From: Paenibacillus borealis
Lineage (GTDB): Bacteria; Bacillota; Bacilli; Paenibacillales; Paenibacillaceae
DNA: 64,000 nucleotides
Direction of reading: 5' to 3'
Assembly (NCBI RefSeq): GCF_000758665.1
Contig: NZ_CP009285.1
Location: forward strand, 3,968,001 to 4,032,000
Every line of letters begins with the position of its first letter. The stretch's first letter is position 1. The notes under the pieces are model-generated. The model had not been told where the DNA came from. It worked only from the letters and a program-made list of their open reading frames with translations, and did not search any database. The position numbers and the translations under genes are program-made. Below are positions 42,522 through 51,774 of the stretch, piece after piece.

Positions 42522-43637
42522 ATGATTAGTCCAGTTATCGGATCGACAAGAAATGCACCGCCCTTTCGCTATGACATTGTCGGAAGCTTCCTGCGGCCAG
42601 AGGCGCTCAAAGCTGCGCGCAGCCTGCACGCTCAGGGTGAACTGACCGACGCGGAGCTGCGTGAGATTGAGAACATTGAGATTGCTAAGCTGCTGCAGCA
42701 GCAGAAGGCACTGGGTCTGCGAGCCGTAACCGATGGGGAGTTCCGCCGTTCCTGGTGGCATCTCGATTTCTTCTTCGGAATTCAGGGGACACAGAAGATT
42801 ACGCTCGGGCCGGCAGGCAGCTCCAAGGAACCGGTGAACCGGGCAGAGAGCTTTAAGATTACCGGTAAAATCGCCTTCGGCGACCATCCCATGGTTGCCG
42901 ATTTCAGCAGCTTGCAGCAGCTGGCCGGAGACACGCTTGCCAAAATGACCATCCCCTCACCGGCGCTGTTTCATTTCGTGCAGGATTACAACGGAAACGA
43001 CGTATACTCGGATTCCGCAACGTTGTATGGGGATATCATCCAGGTGTACCGGGATGCGATTCAGGCCTTCTATGATGCCGGCTGCCGGTATCTGCAGCTC
43101 GATGATACCACCTGGGGAACACTCTGCAGCGGCAAACACCGGGCGCATCTGCGCAGCCGAGGTGTCGATCCCGACCAGCTGGCGAAGGACTATGTCCGGC
43201 TGATCAATGAGAGCATCGCTGCCCGCCCTGCGGATATGACGATTGCATTGCATGTATGCAGAGGCAATCTCCGCTCCACCTGGTTTGCTGCCGGGGGCTA
43301 CGGGCCGGTTGCTGAAGAGCTGTTCGCCGGCGCCGAGGTGGACGCGTTCTTCCTGGAATATGACAATGAACGTTCCGGTGATTTCGAACCACTGCGCTTC
43401 ATCCGGGGCCAGTTCGTCGTTCTGGGACTGGTCACCACCAAACATGGCGGTCTCGAGAACAAAGAGCAGCTCAAAGCCCGGATCGCAGAAGCGGCACAAT
43501 ATGTGGATATCAATCAGTTATGTCTCAGCACCCAATGCGGCTTCGCCTCTTCCGAGGAAGGGAATATCCTGACAGAAGAAGAGCAGTGGGACAAGCTGCG
43601 GCTGGTGATTGAGACGGCGGATGAGGTTTGGGTGTAG
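42522..43637 (+). CDS. YxjG/YxjH-type cobalamin-independent methionine synthase family protein
   Basis: A 371-aa protein equivalent to the C-terminal catalytic domain of MetE. Zinc-ligand motifs are visible: HVCRGN (His-x-Cys), the acidic FLEYDNERSGDFEPL, and STQCGFASSEEGN with the second Cys. DIVGSFLRP is the usual N-terminus. B. subtilis YxjG/YxjH use methyl donors to make methionine from homocysteine. It lies 15 bp after a LysR gene. No S-box is visible upstream, so control is probably by that regulator. RBS GCAGGAGG. Confidence 0.9.
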   Translation: MISPVIGSTRNAPPFRYDIVGSFLRPEALKAARSLHAQGELTDAELREIENIEIAKLLQQQKALGLRAVTDGEFRRSWWHLDFFFGIQGTQKITLGPAGSSKEPVNRAESFKITGKIAFGDHPMVADFSSLQQLAGDTLAKMTIPSPALFHFVQDYNGNDVYSDSATLYGDIIQVYRDAIQAFYDAGCRYLQLDDTTWGTLCSGKHRAHLRSRGVDPDQLAKDYVRLINESIAARPADMTIALHVCRGNLRSTWFAAGGYGPVAEELFAGAEVDAFFLEYDNERSGDFEPLRFIRGQFVVLGLVTTKHGGLENKEQLKARIAEAAQYVDINQLCLSTQCGFASSEEGNILTEEEQWDKLRLVIETADEVWV

Positions 43638-43671
43638 ATCACAGCGTTCCCGTAAATATGAAACAGAGTTA

Positions 43672-43701
43672 TTGACAGAAACAACCTGCCAGGAGTAATA
43701 T
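43672..43701 (+). promoter_or_regulatory. Promoter of the lysyl-tRNA synthetase T-box transcript
   Basis: TTGACA (43672-43677) and TAATAT (43696-43701), 18-nt spacing, immediately before the T-box leader. Confidence 0.7.
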
Positions 43702-43707
43702 TGCTGA

Positions 43708-44020
43708 TAATAACTTACCTACACACAAGCGATGAAGAGAAGAGTAAGCAGGCGGCAGCGTTCACAGAGAGCTCCAGAGTGGTGAAATGGGGCAGCGAAG
43801 CGCCTGAGCTGAAAAAAGTCTCCGAGCTGCATATGGAATCGGGCGCAGCGCCCGAGGATGGTATGCCGGGATCTCCCGTTACAGAGATAGGGTATAAGCG
43901 TAATGGCCGTACCCGAAGAGGCGGGCCTGGCAACATGTCCGCGAACAGAGGTGGTACCACGAAGCTTATTCAAGCTCTCGTCCTCAAGATAACAATCTTG
44001 AGGGCGGGAGCTTTTTTGGC
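43708..44020 (+). promoter_or_regulatory. T-box leader of the class I lysyl-tRNA synthetase gene
   Basis: Contains the stem I distal motif (CAGAGAG with GGTGAAA, about 43761-43787). A probable AAA specifier follows GCTGAA near 43812-43820, before CCGAG. The T-box sequence AGAGGTGGTACCACGAA lies at about 43946-43963, then a strong terminator (AAGCTC...GAGCTT with inner CCTCAAGAT/ATCTTGAGG, about 43971-44012) and a T-run. It would turn on the gene when tRNA-Lys is uncharged. Confidence 0.9.
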
Positions 44021-44105
44021 GTTTCCGGGTAGCCGGGCATCGTCTCCAAAGTCAAACAGGCTCCACATACGCTCCATATTAACTAACAGTAGAGGTGATT
44101 TGCCA

Positions 44106-45659
44106 ATGCATTGGGCAGAGAGAATAGCAAACCAGTTAATCGTGAACCATCCGGAGCGGCAGACTTTTGTATGTGCATCGGGGATCAGTCCGTCCGGTTC
44201 GGTCCATATCGGAAACTTCCGCGAGATTGTGACTACAGCGTTTGTAGCCAAAGCACTGCGGCGGGCGGGGAAGGAGGTACGGTTCATTTTCTCATGGGAT
44301 GACTTTGACCGGTTCCGCAAGGTGCCGAAACATGTGGACCCCGCGTTCGGACAATATATAGGCATGCCGTATTCGCAGGTTCCCTGTCCCTATTGCTGTC
44401 ATGCTTCGTATGCGGCCCATTTCGAGGCGGAGTTTGAGCAGGCGCTGCGGGCGTTTGAGATCGAGCCTGAATTCATCTATCAATGCCGGGAATACCAGTC
44501 GCACCGTTATAATCCGGCAATCCTGCATGCCCTGCGCCACCGGGAAGATATCTACGATATTCTGATGTCGTTCAAAACAGGCGAGAGCTTTGCGGCAGAC
44601 CGGGCAGCATTTTATCCGGTAAGTGTTTATTGCATTCAATGCGGTAAAGATGATACTACCATTGAGCATTTCGACGGCAGCGCAGAGAACGTGGTGTATA
44701 GCTGTAAGTGCGGTCATACCGATATCGTAAGTATTCCGCAGGCAAGCAATATCAAATTGCATTGGAAAATCGACTGGCCGATGCGCTGGAACATGGAGCA
44801 GGTGGTCTTTGAGCCCGGAGGCCGTGATCACTCGTCTGAAACCGGAAGCTATAATGTGGCCGCAGTAATCTCGGAGAGAATCTTCGGCAATCCGCTGCCT
44901 ATGTATGAGCCCTATGAATTCATCAGCATTAAAGGCAGCTACTCCAAAATGTCCAGCTCTTCAGGGCATAATTACACACCCGATGATCTCCTGAACATAT
45001 ATGCCCCGGAGAATATCCTGTTCCTGTTCGCCAAATACCAGCCGAATGCAGCTTTTCATATCGGGCTGGATGAGGATGTGCTGCGCAATTATGCGGAGTT
45101 CGAGCGATATGCTGCGGGAGTTCATGCCGGGACATTAACAGGTGATCTCGCAGATGCTCTGAAGTTGTCACTTCTAAGCGGCTCTACCGGAACGTCTCCG
45201 AGTTTCAGTCAGGTGTCCAGTCTGCTGCCGCTGATCAACTTCGACCGGGGACTGCTCCGGGACATTCTCACCAAGAACGGTGAGGAGTCAGATGAGCATC
45301 AGCTGCTGCTGACGGCGGACCGGGCGGAGCACTGGATCAGAAACTGGATGCCGCACAAGCTGATTACGGTCAATCCTTCACCGAACTTAGCCTATTATCA
45401 TTCACTGGACGCGGCAGAACTGAAATGGCTGCGAACCCTCTGCACTCTGCTAAGAAACTGTGAGCTGGACGAAACGCAGAGAATGACTCAAATCTACGCC
45501 ATCTGTCATCATGAGGACAAAAAAACGATGCGGACTCAGCAAAAAAGGCTGTTCACTATCATCTATCAGCTGGTTCTGAGTGCGGATGAAGGCCCGCGTC
45601 TGCCGATGCTTATTCAAGCTGCGGGGACGGACCGTATGCTGTCTTTACTGGATTTATGA
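44106..45659 (+). CDS. lysS: Class I lysyl-tRNA synthetase (archaeal-type LysRS1)
   Basis: 517 aa. A class I synthetase: SGSVHIGN (HIGH motif, His34) and KMSSS (KMSKS motif, residues 281-285). Two CxxC-type zinc pairs are present (CPYC; CIQC with CKCG). Class I LysRS is archaeal in origin and patchy in bacteria (e.g. B. cereus, which also has class II LysRS). ATG 44106 is preceded by GAGGTG. The long open frame back to 43701 is the T-box leader, not protein. It is controlled by that T-box. Whether a class II lysS exists elsewhere cannot be seen. Confidence 0.93.
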   Translation: MHWAERIANQLIVNHPERQTFVCASGISPSGSVHIGNFREIVTTAFVAKALRRAGKEVRFIFSWDDFDRFRKVPKHVDPAFGQYIGMPYSQVPCPYCCHASYAAHFEAEFEQALRAFEIEPEFIYQCREYQSHRYNPAILHALRHREDIYDILMSFKTGESFAADRAAFYPVSVYCIQCGKDDTTIEHFDGSAENVVYSCKCGHTDIVSIPQASNIKLHWKIDWPMRWNMEQVVFEPGGRDHSSETGSYNVAAVISERIFGNPLPMYEPYEFISIKGSYSKMSSSSGHNYTPDDLLNIYAPENILFLFAKYQPNAAFHIGLDEDVLRNYAEFERYAAGVHAGTLTGDLADALKLSLLSGSTGTSPSFSQVSSLLPLINFDRGLLRDILTKNGEESDEHQLLLTADRAEHWIRNWMPHKLITVNPSPNLAYYHSLDAAELKWLRTLCTLLRNCELDETQRMTQIYAICHHEDKKTMRTQQKRLFTIIYQLVLSADEGPRLPMLIQAAGTDRMLSLLDL

Positions 45660-45753
45660 ATGGAGACGGACGGCCCTTTACGGGATATATCGAACAGAGG
45701 TATAATATACAGGACTGTTTTTAATCAAATGTTGGAAAGCGAGCGGTAACGAT

Positions 45754-46473
45754 ATGGGTCGTAAGTGGAATAATATTAAGGAAAAGAAAGCATCCAAGGA
45801 TGCCAATACAAGTAAGGTCTACGCTAAGTTCGGTGTAGAAATCTATGTTGCTGCGAAGAAGGGCGAGCCTGATCCGGAATCCAACCGGGCGCTGAAGGTG
45901 GTTCTGGAGCGCGCCAAAACTTACAATGTGCCGAAGGCGATTATCGACCGCGCACTTGAAAAGGCAAAAGGCAGCGGCGACGAAAATTACGTGGAGCTTC
46001 GTTATGAAGGCTTCGGTCCAAGTGGTTCGATGATCGTAGTCGATGCGCTGACCAATAACGTTAACCGTACAGCTCCGCTGGTACGCTCCACCTTCAGCAA
46101 GAATGGCGGCAATATGGGCGTCAGCGGTTCGGTAACGTATATGTTCGATCCGACAGCGGTAATTGGTGTGGAAGGCAAATCTGCGGATGAAGTCATGGAG
46201 CTTCTTATTGAAGCAGACCTGGATGTCCGTGATGTGCTGGAAGAGGATGAAGCAGTGATCGTGTATGCCGAACCCGACCAGTTCCACGCTGTACAGGAAG
46301 CTTTCCGCGGCGCAGGCATTACGGAATTCACCGTAGCCGAGCTGACTTTGCTGCCGCAGAACTACGTGGCGATTCCTGAAGATGCACAGGCGCAGTTCGA
46401 GAAGCTGATTGATGCGCTCGAAGAGCTGGACGATGTACAGCAGGTCTATCACAACGTGGATTCGGAAGAATAG
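45754..46473 (+). CDS. yeeN: YebC/PmpR-family protein, YeeN (YebC2) type
   Basis: 239 aa, close to B. subtilis Yee[39 protein letters not shown] and [20 protein letters not shown], with C-terminal QQVYHNVD. YebC proteins were annotated as transcriptional regulators; recent work describes YebC/TACO1-type proteins, including YeeN, as ribosome-associated factors relieving stalling at proline-rich motifs. Three-domain alpha/beta fold, cytosolic. Monocistronic with its own terminator. The start fits the family. Confidence 0.92.
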   Translation: MGRKWNNIKEKKASKDANTSKVYAKFGVEIYVAAKKGEPDPESNRALKVVLERAKTYNVPKAIIDRALEKAKGSGDENYVELRYEGFGPSGSMIVVDALTNNVNRTAPLVRSTFSKNGGNMGVSGSVTYMFDPTAVIGVEGKSADEVMELLIEADLDVRDVLEEDEAVIVYAEPDQFHAVQEAFRGAGITEFTVAELTLLPQNYVAIPEDAQAQFEKLIDALEELDDVQQVYHNVDSEE

Positions 46474-46488
46474 AATAGCTGCTTTGCT

Positions 46489-46525
46489 AAGCGGACAGGC
46501 TTATTTCAGGCTTGTCCGCTTTTTT
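46489..46525 (+). terminator. Rho-independent terminator of yeeN
   Basis: AAGCGGACA pairs with TGTCCGCTT (inner AGGC/GCTT pairs add to the stem), followed by T residues. Confidence 0.9.
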
Positions 46526-46610
46526 ATGCCGTAGTGCCATGAATATTCCTTACTGTTTTTTGCCAAAATAAGCCGAACCGAGCAGCACACAACTTAGAGG
46601 AGGCTATACA

Positions 46611-46790
46611 ATGGCAGATTACACAGAACCGGATAAGAATCTGGTCAATACCGTCAAGGAGCTTGATCAGGACCCGGTCACCAGCCAGGAAGCGCAGCAA
46701 ATAGAACAGAAGAAGAATGACATCCGCAAGGAATCCCTGAGGGATGACAAAACGACCTATAAGAAAAATGAGCAGAATACGTATAAATGA
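46611..46790 (+). CDS. Small hydrophilic protein (59 aa)
   Basis: A short gene with a strong RBS (AGAGGAGG, eight bases before ATG) and its own terminator, so it is real. The product is very charged and Gln/Lys/Asp-rich with no hydrophobic segment (DYTEPDKNLVNTVKELDQDP; QQIEQKKNDIRKESL; ends NEQNTYK). Probably disordered or helical. I recognise no domain. It could be a stress- or spore-related small protein, but nothing in the sequence proves that. Confidence 0.75.
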   Translation: MADYTEPDKNLVNTVKELDQDPVTSQEAQQIEQKKNDIRKESLRDDKTTYKKNEQNTYK

Positions 46791-46823
46791 TCTATTCCTG
46801 TTAATGTATCAGGGGCCAAGCGG

Positions 46824-46851
46824 GCGGTGAGGGCAACCTCACCGCTTTTTT
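46824..46851 (+). terminator. Rho-independent terminator of the small gene
   Basis: GCGGTGAGG / CCTCACCGC perfect 9-bp stem with GCAA tetraloop, then six T residues. Confidence 0.93.
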
Positions 46852-46981
46852 GGCTTTCAATGAAGTAGACAGTACCATTCCCGTCTGACAAAGCTCAGCC
46901 TGATATGATATAGTCGATTATAAATATGCAAACTAATGTTCTCGTATATTAATTGGCTGAACTAACAGGAGGGATTACGAC

Positions 46982-47416
46982 ATGGAACCGTTCCGGTTAT
47001 TGACTGTAGTACATGTATTTCTGATCAAGGATGGGCAGATATTGCTACTGCGGCGCTCGAATACAGGGCATCACGATGGAGAATACGGTCTGCCTGCGGG
47101 CAAGCTGGAAGGAGGAGAAGAGCTTCATTCCGCCGCCATCCGTGAAGTCCGGGAAGAATGCGGTGCTGTTATCGCTCCATCAGACCTTGAAATGCTCGGT
47201 GCGATGCATATCCGGACTTCCGGTAATGAACGGATTGATTTCTTCTTCAGAGCGGAGCATTGGAGTGGTGAGATTAGCAACACCGAGCCGGATAAATGCG
47301 ATGATCTGCGCTGGTTCCCGCTGGATGATCTTCCTGATAATATGATTTCTTATGTAAAGGAAGCCTGGAGCAAGTTCAGGGAGGATGTCTGGTTTGCTTC
47401 ACATGGCTGGGCGTGA
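46982..47416 (+). CDS. Nudix hydrolase
   Basis: 144 aa. The Nudix box runs GKLEGGEELHSAAIREVREECGA (GX5EX7REUXEEXGU type; Mg2+ ligands in REVREE). The N-terminal FRLLTVVHVFLIKDGQILLLRR is the standard first sheet. Substrates are nucleoside diphosphate derivatives; this small type often acts on (d)NTPs or NDP-sugars. RBS GGAGGG. Independent of its neighbours. Confidence 0.88.
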   Translation: MEPFRLLTVVHVFLIKDGQILLLRRSNTGHHDGEYGLPAGKLEGGEELHSAAIREVREECGAVIAPSDLEMLGAMHIRTSGNERIDFFFRAEHWSGEISNTEPDKCDDLRWFPLDDLPDNMISYVKEAWSKFREDVWFASHGWA

Positions 47417-47538
47417 CAGGAGTAACCGGAGCCGTGCGCATTTTCACAAATCTATGGTGCATCCCGCCAAAATTGTGTATGCTGAATGAAGTTTACTGAA
47501 AACAAATGTAAAGTACATAGCAGGAGGATTTCCGCAGG

Positions 47539-48303
47539 ATGGAAGATTGGACGATTGGCATGGTGGCAGTATTGGTGCTTTGCGGTTTTTTGGCCGGATT
47601 AATTGACTCCGTAGTGGGCGGCGGCGGACTGATTGCGATTCCCGCACTGCTGTCCGTAGGGATTCCGCTTCCTCTGCTGCTGGGCAGCAGCAAATTGGCC
47701 GGGTCGATGTGCTCGCTGACCAGCACGGCCTCTTTCGTACGCTCCGGCAAAATCAATTTCAAGCTGATCCGGACACTGATTCCGTTGTCCATCATAGGTG
47801 CGGTGGCCGGTACACTTACCGTCCGTCAGGTACCTTCAGAGTTTCTGAAGCCGCTGGTCATTGTGATGCTGGTAGTGATAACGGTCTATACGTTGTTCAA
47901 AAATGCATGGGGAGATGTATCCACTTTCTCCTCAAGCAATGGCAGAACAAGGCTGATCGGGATTATTGCGGCACTGGTCATAGGCTTCTACGATGGCTTC
48001 TTCGGACCGGGAACCGGATCTTTTCTGATCTTCGCTTTCCTGATGATGGGCTTCGAATTTGTTACGGCCGCCGGTAATGCCAAAATGCTGAATTTCGCCA
48101 GCAACATCACGAGTCTGCTTACGTTTATTGCCCTCGGTTCCGTCAGCTATACCCATGGGCTGATCCTGGGCATTCCGATGGTGATCGGAGCTATTGTGGG
48201 CTCCAGAATAGCCATCCGTAAAGGCGCGGCGTATATCCGCCCGCTATTTATAACAGTTACTGTTATATTGATCGGCAAGCAGATATGGGATACGATGCAT
48301 TAA
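47539..48303 (+). CDS. TSUP-family (TauE/SafE) transporter
   Basis: 254 aa, about eight hydrophobic segments in two repeats. The two family hallmarks are GLIDSVVGGGGLIAIPALL in the first repeat and GFYDGFFGPGTGSFLIFAF in the second. TSUP proteins export or import sulfite, sulfoacetate and related organosulfur anions; the substrate here is unknown. RBS CAGGAGG is about 11 bases upstream. The GNAT gene follows after 23 bp, probably in one transcript through AlaX. Confidence 0.87.
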   Translation: MEDWTIGMVAVLVLCGFLAGLIDSVVGGGGLIAIPALLSVGIPLPLLLGSSKLAGSMCSLTSTASFVRSGKINFKLIRTLIPLSIIGAVAGTLTVRQVPSEFLKPLVIVMLVVITVYTLFKNAWGDVSTFSSSNGRTRLIGIIAALVIGFYDGFFGPGTGSFLIFAFLMMGFEFVTAAGNAKMLNFASNITSLLTFIALGSVSYTHGLILGIPMVIGAIVGSRIAIRKGAAYIRPLFITVTVILIGKQIWDTMH

Positions 48304-48326
48304 GTACATATATTGGAGTGGATGAG

Positions 48327-48761
48327 ATGGAGATCAGGATCATACAGAAAGAAGAAGCATGGAAACTTAGGCATGAAGTGATGTGGCCGGAGCGTGAGCC
48401 GGATTACATCAAGCTGGCGGATGATGAGCAGGGCGTGCATTATGGGCTGTATCTGGGAGAGCAGCTGGTGTCAGTGTTGTCCCTGTTCATTAATGGTACA
48501 GAAGCACAGTTCCGCAAGTTTGCTACGCTGGAGCTGGAGCAGGGTCTGGGCTATGGCAGCAGACTGCTGCAGACAGTGCTGAAAGAAGCAGAGCAGGCAG
48601 GGGTACAGCGGATCTATTGCAACGCTAGAACCTACAAAGCAGGCTTCTACAAGAAATTCGGAATGCAGGCGACAGAAGAAGTATTCAGCAAGGGCGGCAA
48701 GGACTACGTTGTAATGGAACGGTTCTTCGGTCCTGCTGAAGCTGCGAACGGAGGAGCATAA
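48327..48761 (+). CDS. GNAT N-acetyltransferase
   Basis: 144 aa. RKFATLELEQGLGYGSRLLQ is the acetyl-CoA loop and FYKKFGMQAT the C-terminal strand; MWPEREPDYIKLADDEQGVHY is characteristic of a small YitI/YjcF-like group. ATG 48327 with GGAGTGG upstream is preferred; the frame extends into the transporter gene. Only 2 bp separate it from alaX, indicating co-translation. Acceptor unknown. Confidence 0.85.
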   Translation: MEIRIIQKEEAWKLRHEVMWPEREPDYIKLADDEQGVHYGLYLGEQLVSVLSLFINGTEAQFRKFATLELEQGLGYGSRLLQTVLKEAEQAGVQRIYCNARTYKAGFYKKFGMQATEEVFSKGGKDYVVMERFFGPAEAANGGA

Positions 48762-48763
48762 CC

Positions 48764-49936
48764 ATGACTAAGAAGCTGTATTATGAATCGGCTTATTTGA
48801 AGGAATGGAATACGTCCATAAGCGGATCGGTAGAGCGTGAAGACGGAGTGTATGTGACACTTGTGGAGACAGCCTTCTATCCCCACGGGGGCGGACAGCC
48901 TTGTGATACAGGGTACATAGGTGAACTTCCGGTACTGGATGTTGTGCTGGAGAATGATGAGGTGCTGCACAAGGTAGCGCAGCTTCCTGCACATACAGAG
49001 GTTAACTGCAGAATCGACTGGAACCGGAGATTCGACCATATGCAGCAGCACAGCGGCCAGCATCTGCTGTCGGCGGTCTTCCGTAATTTATACCAGGCCA
49101 TGACACTCAGCTTTCACCTTGGCAGTGACTATGCCACGATTGACATCGGGCTGCCGGAACTGTCTGCTGCACAGATGGCGGAGGCTGAACAGGAGGTCAA
49201 TCGGCAGATTTACCTGAACCGGAGCATTGTCAGCTACTTCGTAACAGCAGAAGAAATGGCCAAGCTGCCGCTCGTGAAGCTGCCTAAGGTGACAGAGGAT
49301 ATCCGCATTGTGGAGATTGAAGGTGTCGAACATAACGCCTGCGGGGGGACGCATGTAGCTTCAACAGGAGCCATCGGCATGATCAAGCTGCTGCGCTCCG
49401 AGAAGCAGAAGGGCAATATCCGGATCACTTTCAAATGCGGAAGCCGTGCACTGGATGAATTCAATGATAATGTGCGTATTCTGGGGCAGCTGTCCGCCAG
49501 GTTCAATACCGGTAAGGACGAAATTATCGACCGGATCGGCAAATGGGAGAATGACCAGAAGCTGGTGCTAACTGAACTGGCGGCGCTTAAGGAACAGAAC
49601 GATATCTATCTGGCCCGGGAGTTATTATCCGCCATGGAACCAGGCAGCCGGGTGATTACGCATATCTCCGACACCAGAACGCTTAAGGATTTGCAGAGCC
49701 TGGCTGTGAAGCTTACGGCGCTGACCGACCTTCCAGTTCTGCTGCTGAGCGCGGCGGAGAATAAGGTGGTGCTCGCCCATAGCGGAGCTGCGGAGCTGTC
49801 CTGCGGAGCCTTCTTCAAGACCCACTTGGGCGAGTATCAGGGAAAAGGCGGCGGCAGCGACAAGCTGGCCCAGGCCGGCTTCCCGGCATGGGATTCAGCA
49901 GTGGCGTTTTATAATTTTGCCAAAGGACTATTCTAA
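48764..49936 (+). CDS. alaX: Alanyl-tRNA editing protein AlaX-L (with DHHA1 domain)
   Basis: A 390-aa free-standing editing enzyme that deacylates Ser-tRNA-Ala or Gly-tRNA-Ala. Zinc site: HSGQH (His96, His100) and CGGTH (Cys193, His197), the same ligands as in the AlaRS editing domain. A short N-terminal AlaRS-like beta-barrel (TAFYPHGGGQP) precedes it, and a coiled coil plus a DHHA1-like C-terminus with GGGSDKLAQAG follows. There is no aminoacylation core, as expected for AlaX. RBS GGAGGA. Last gene of the TSUP-GNAT-alaX run, followed by a terminator. Confidence 0.93.
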   Translation: MTKKLYYESAYLKEWNTSISGSVEREDGVYVTLVETAFYPHGGGQPCDTGYIGELPVLDVVLENDEVLHKVAQLPAHTEVNCRIDWNRRFDHMQQHSGQHLLSAVFRNLYQAMTLSFHLGSDYATIDIGLPELSAAQMAEAEQEVNRQIYLNRSIVSYFVTAEEMAKLPLVKLPKVTEDIRIVEIEGVEHNACGGTHVASTGAIGMIKLLRSEKQKGNIRITFKCGSRALDEFNDNVRILGQLSARFNTGKDEIIDRIGKWENDQKLVLTELAALKEQNDIYLARELLSAMEPGSRVITHISDTRTLKDLQSLAVKLTALTDLPVLLLSAAENKVVLAHSGAAELSCGAFFKTHLGEYQGKGGGSDKLAQAGFPAWDSAVAFYNFAKGLF

Positions 49937-49945
49937 TTTCAAGGT

Positions 49946-49972
49946 AAAGGGCCGCGGATAGCGGCCTTTTGT
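49946..49972 (+). terminator. Rho-independent terminator of alaX
   Basis: AAAGGGCCGC (49946-49955) pairs with GCGGCCTTTT (49961-49970). The T-run is short. Confidence 0.75.
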
Positions 49973-50066
49973 GCAGCCGGAGAACGGTAATGCGGATTTA
50001 GTGTTATAATCACCTCTGTATGCTGACAGATTCATTCTGATTTTAGGAACCAGAGGGGCGATAGGT

Positions 50067-51638
50067 TTGAGTGTAATACGTATGGAGAACGTGACTAAGA
50101 AATATGAGGATACAATGATCTTCAGAGATATCTATTTCCGTGTAAGCAAAGGTGAACGCATAGGTCTAATCGGACGCAATGGTGCTGGTAAATCAACTGT
50201 ATTTAAGCTGATCATGGGGCAGGAACAGCCTACGGCCGGAAAAGTGGAGCTGGACCCAAAGGTTAAGATCAGTTATTTCTCCCAATTCTCGGAGCTATCC
50301 GGGGCCTTGTCTGTTCAACAGGAGCTGGAGCTGTGCTTCGGGCAGGTGACCCTTATCGAACAGGAGCTACATCAAATTGGGGAACAGCTGGGGCAAGTAA
50401 CGGATGATAACCAGATGAATATCCTGTTAGAACGGCAAGCGGAGCTTTTTGAACAGATGGATCATTTGGATGGCTGGAATGTCTCGGTGGAGATTAATAC
50501 GGTGCTCACTAAACTGGGGTTTGACGAGAGATCACGGCATCAGCCTGTAGACGAGTTATCGGGGGGATGGCGGAACCGCGCGGCACTGGCCAAGGTCTTA
50601 ATTGAGGTACCCGATGTTGTATTACTGGATGAACCTACTAACTTTCTGGATATGGAAGGAATCGTATGGCTCGAGCAGTGGCTGCACCGTTTCACCGGGG
50701 CGATGCTTCTGGTCTCACATGACCGGCAGTTTATTGACAGAGTAGTTACACGGACCATAGAGATCGAGAATTATCATTTCCAGGAGTACGAAGGCAATTA
50801 TACCGATTATGTTCAAAAAAAGAAGATGCGCAAAAAGGTACTCGACCGCCAGTTTGAATGGGAGGAAGAGCTCCTGCTTATGGAGTCTGAAGCCATTGAT
50901 ACCCGGGGCCGTAAAAAGTCTCCCAAAGACCGCCTGTCGCGCAAATTGACGGAAATTAAAAAGCGGGTGGAGCCGCATCCGGTGAATGTTCTGATTACCG
51001 ATATTTATAGTAATTTGCGTTTTCCGGACAAGCTTGCTGAAGTGAAGGGGGTTGGCCAGACGTATGATGGCCGGACTATCTTCCAGAACATCAGCTTCGA
51101 CATTCAAAAGGAAGACCGGATGGTCATAGTCGGCCCTAACGGAAGCGGGAAATCGACGCTAATCAAGGTGTTGACGGGTCAGGAAGAGCCGGATTCCGGG
51201 GTTGTGACCTGGGAGCGAGGTGTCAGTTACGCGTATTTCAATCGTATGTGGGACGAGCTTGATCCTAAAGATACAGTAAGCCATGCGGTTAATGTGTATG
51301 GTCTGGGACTCGAAGCGCCGCGGAAAAAGGTGAACAAATTCCTGTCTATGCTGCAGTTCTCGGAAACGGATTTGAGTAAGAAAATCGGTCATCTATCCGG
51401 GGGCCAGCAGGCCAGAGTAGCGTTAGCGAAATGCCTTCTCTCCGGTGCTGCTGTGATCATCCTGGATGAGCCTACCAATCATCTGGATCTGACCAGTATT
51501 CAAGTGATGGAGCAGGCACTTATTCATTTTCCCGGAGCGGTAGTTACCGTCAGCCATGACCGGTTCTTTATTGATAAAATAGCGACGAAGATGCTTACCT
51601 TTGACCCGGAATCGGGGATCACTGAGCAGGACGTTTAG
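50067..51638 (+). CDS. ABC-F family ATPase (ribosome-associated type)
   Basis: 523 aa, two ABC domains in one chain and no membrane segment. Walker A GRNGAGKST (first) and GPNGSGKST (second), signatures LSGGWRNR and LSGGQQAR, Walker B VVLLDEPTNFLD and VIILDEPTNHLD. The inter-domain linker (about residues 235-310) is charged and helical (VQKKKMRKKVLDR), as in the P-site tRNA interaction motif. ABC-F proteins act on stalled ribosomes or give drug resistance; the subgroup cannot be fixed. TTG start at 50067 after AGAGGGG. Own terminator. Confidence 0.88.
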   Translation: MSVIRMENVTKKYEDTMIFRDIYFRVSKGERIGLIGRNGAGKSTVFKLIMGQEQPTAGKVELDPKVKISYFSQFSELSGALSVQQELELCFGQVTLIEQELHQIGEQLGQVTDDNQMNILLERQAELFEQMDHLDGWNVSVEINTVLTKLGFDERSRHQPVDELSGGWRNRAALAKVLIEVPDVVLLDEPTNFLDMEGIVWLEQWLHRFTGAMLLVSHDRQFIDRVVTRTIEIENYHFQEYEGNYTDYVQKKKMRKKVLDRQFEWEEELLLMESEAIDTRGRKKSPKDRLSRKLTEIKKRVEPHPVNVLITDIYSNLRFPDKLAEVKGVGQTYDGRTIFQNISFDIQKEDRMVIVGPNGSGKSTLIKVLTGQEEPDSGVVTWERGVSYAYFNRMWDELDPKDTVSHAVNVYGLGLEAPRKKVNKFLSMLQFSETDLSKKIGHLSGGQQARVALAKCLLSGAAVIILDEPTNHLDLTSIQVMEQALIHFPGAVVTVSHDRFFIDKIATKMLTFDPESGITEQDV

Positions 51639-51650
51639 GTTAGGAGTAAG

Positions 51651-51687
51651 CAGAGGGCTATGGATTATTCCGTAGCTCTTTTTTTGC
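51651..51687 (+). terminator. Rho-independent terminator of the ABC-F gene
   Basis: AGA/TCT, GCTA/TAGC and TGG/CCG pair with a 2-nt bulge, followed by a run of T residues. Confidence 0.75.
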
Positions 51688-51774
51688 GCGGACTTCTTTT
51701 GCAGCGACTTAAGGATTATTTAATATTTGCCCCGCTATACTCAGGACAGAGCTTGACGAAAGGAGAACAACATT

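Noticed and set aside
43701..44105. N-terminal extension of the lysyl-tRNA synthetase by 135 residues
   Set aside because: The stretch is the T-box leader and terminator; the class I LysRS N-terminus begins at ATG 44106.
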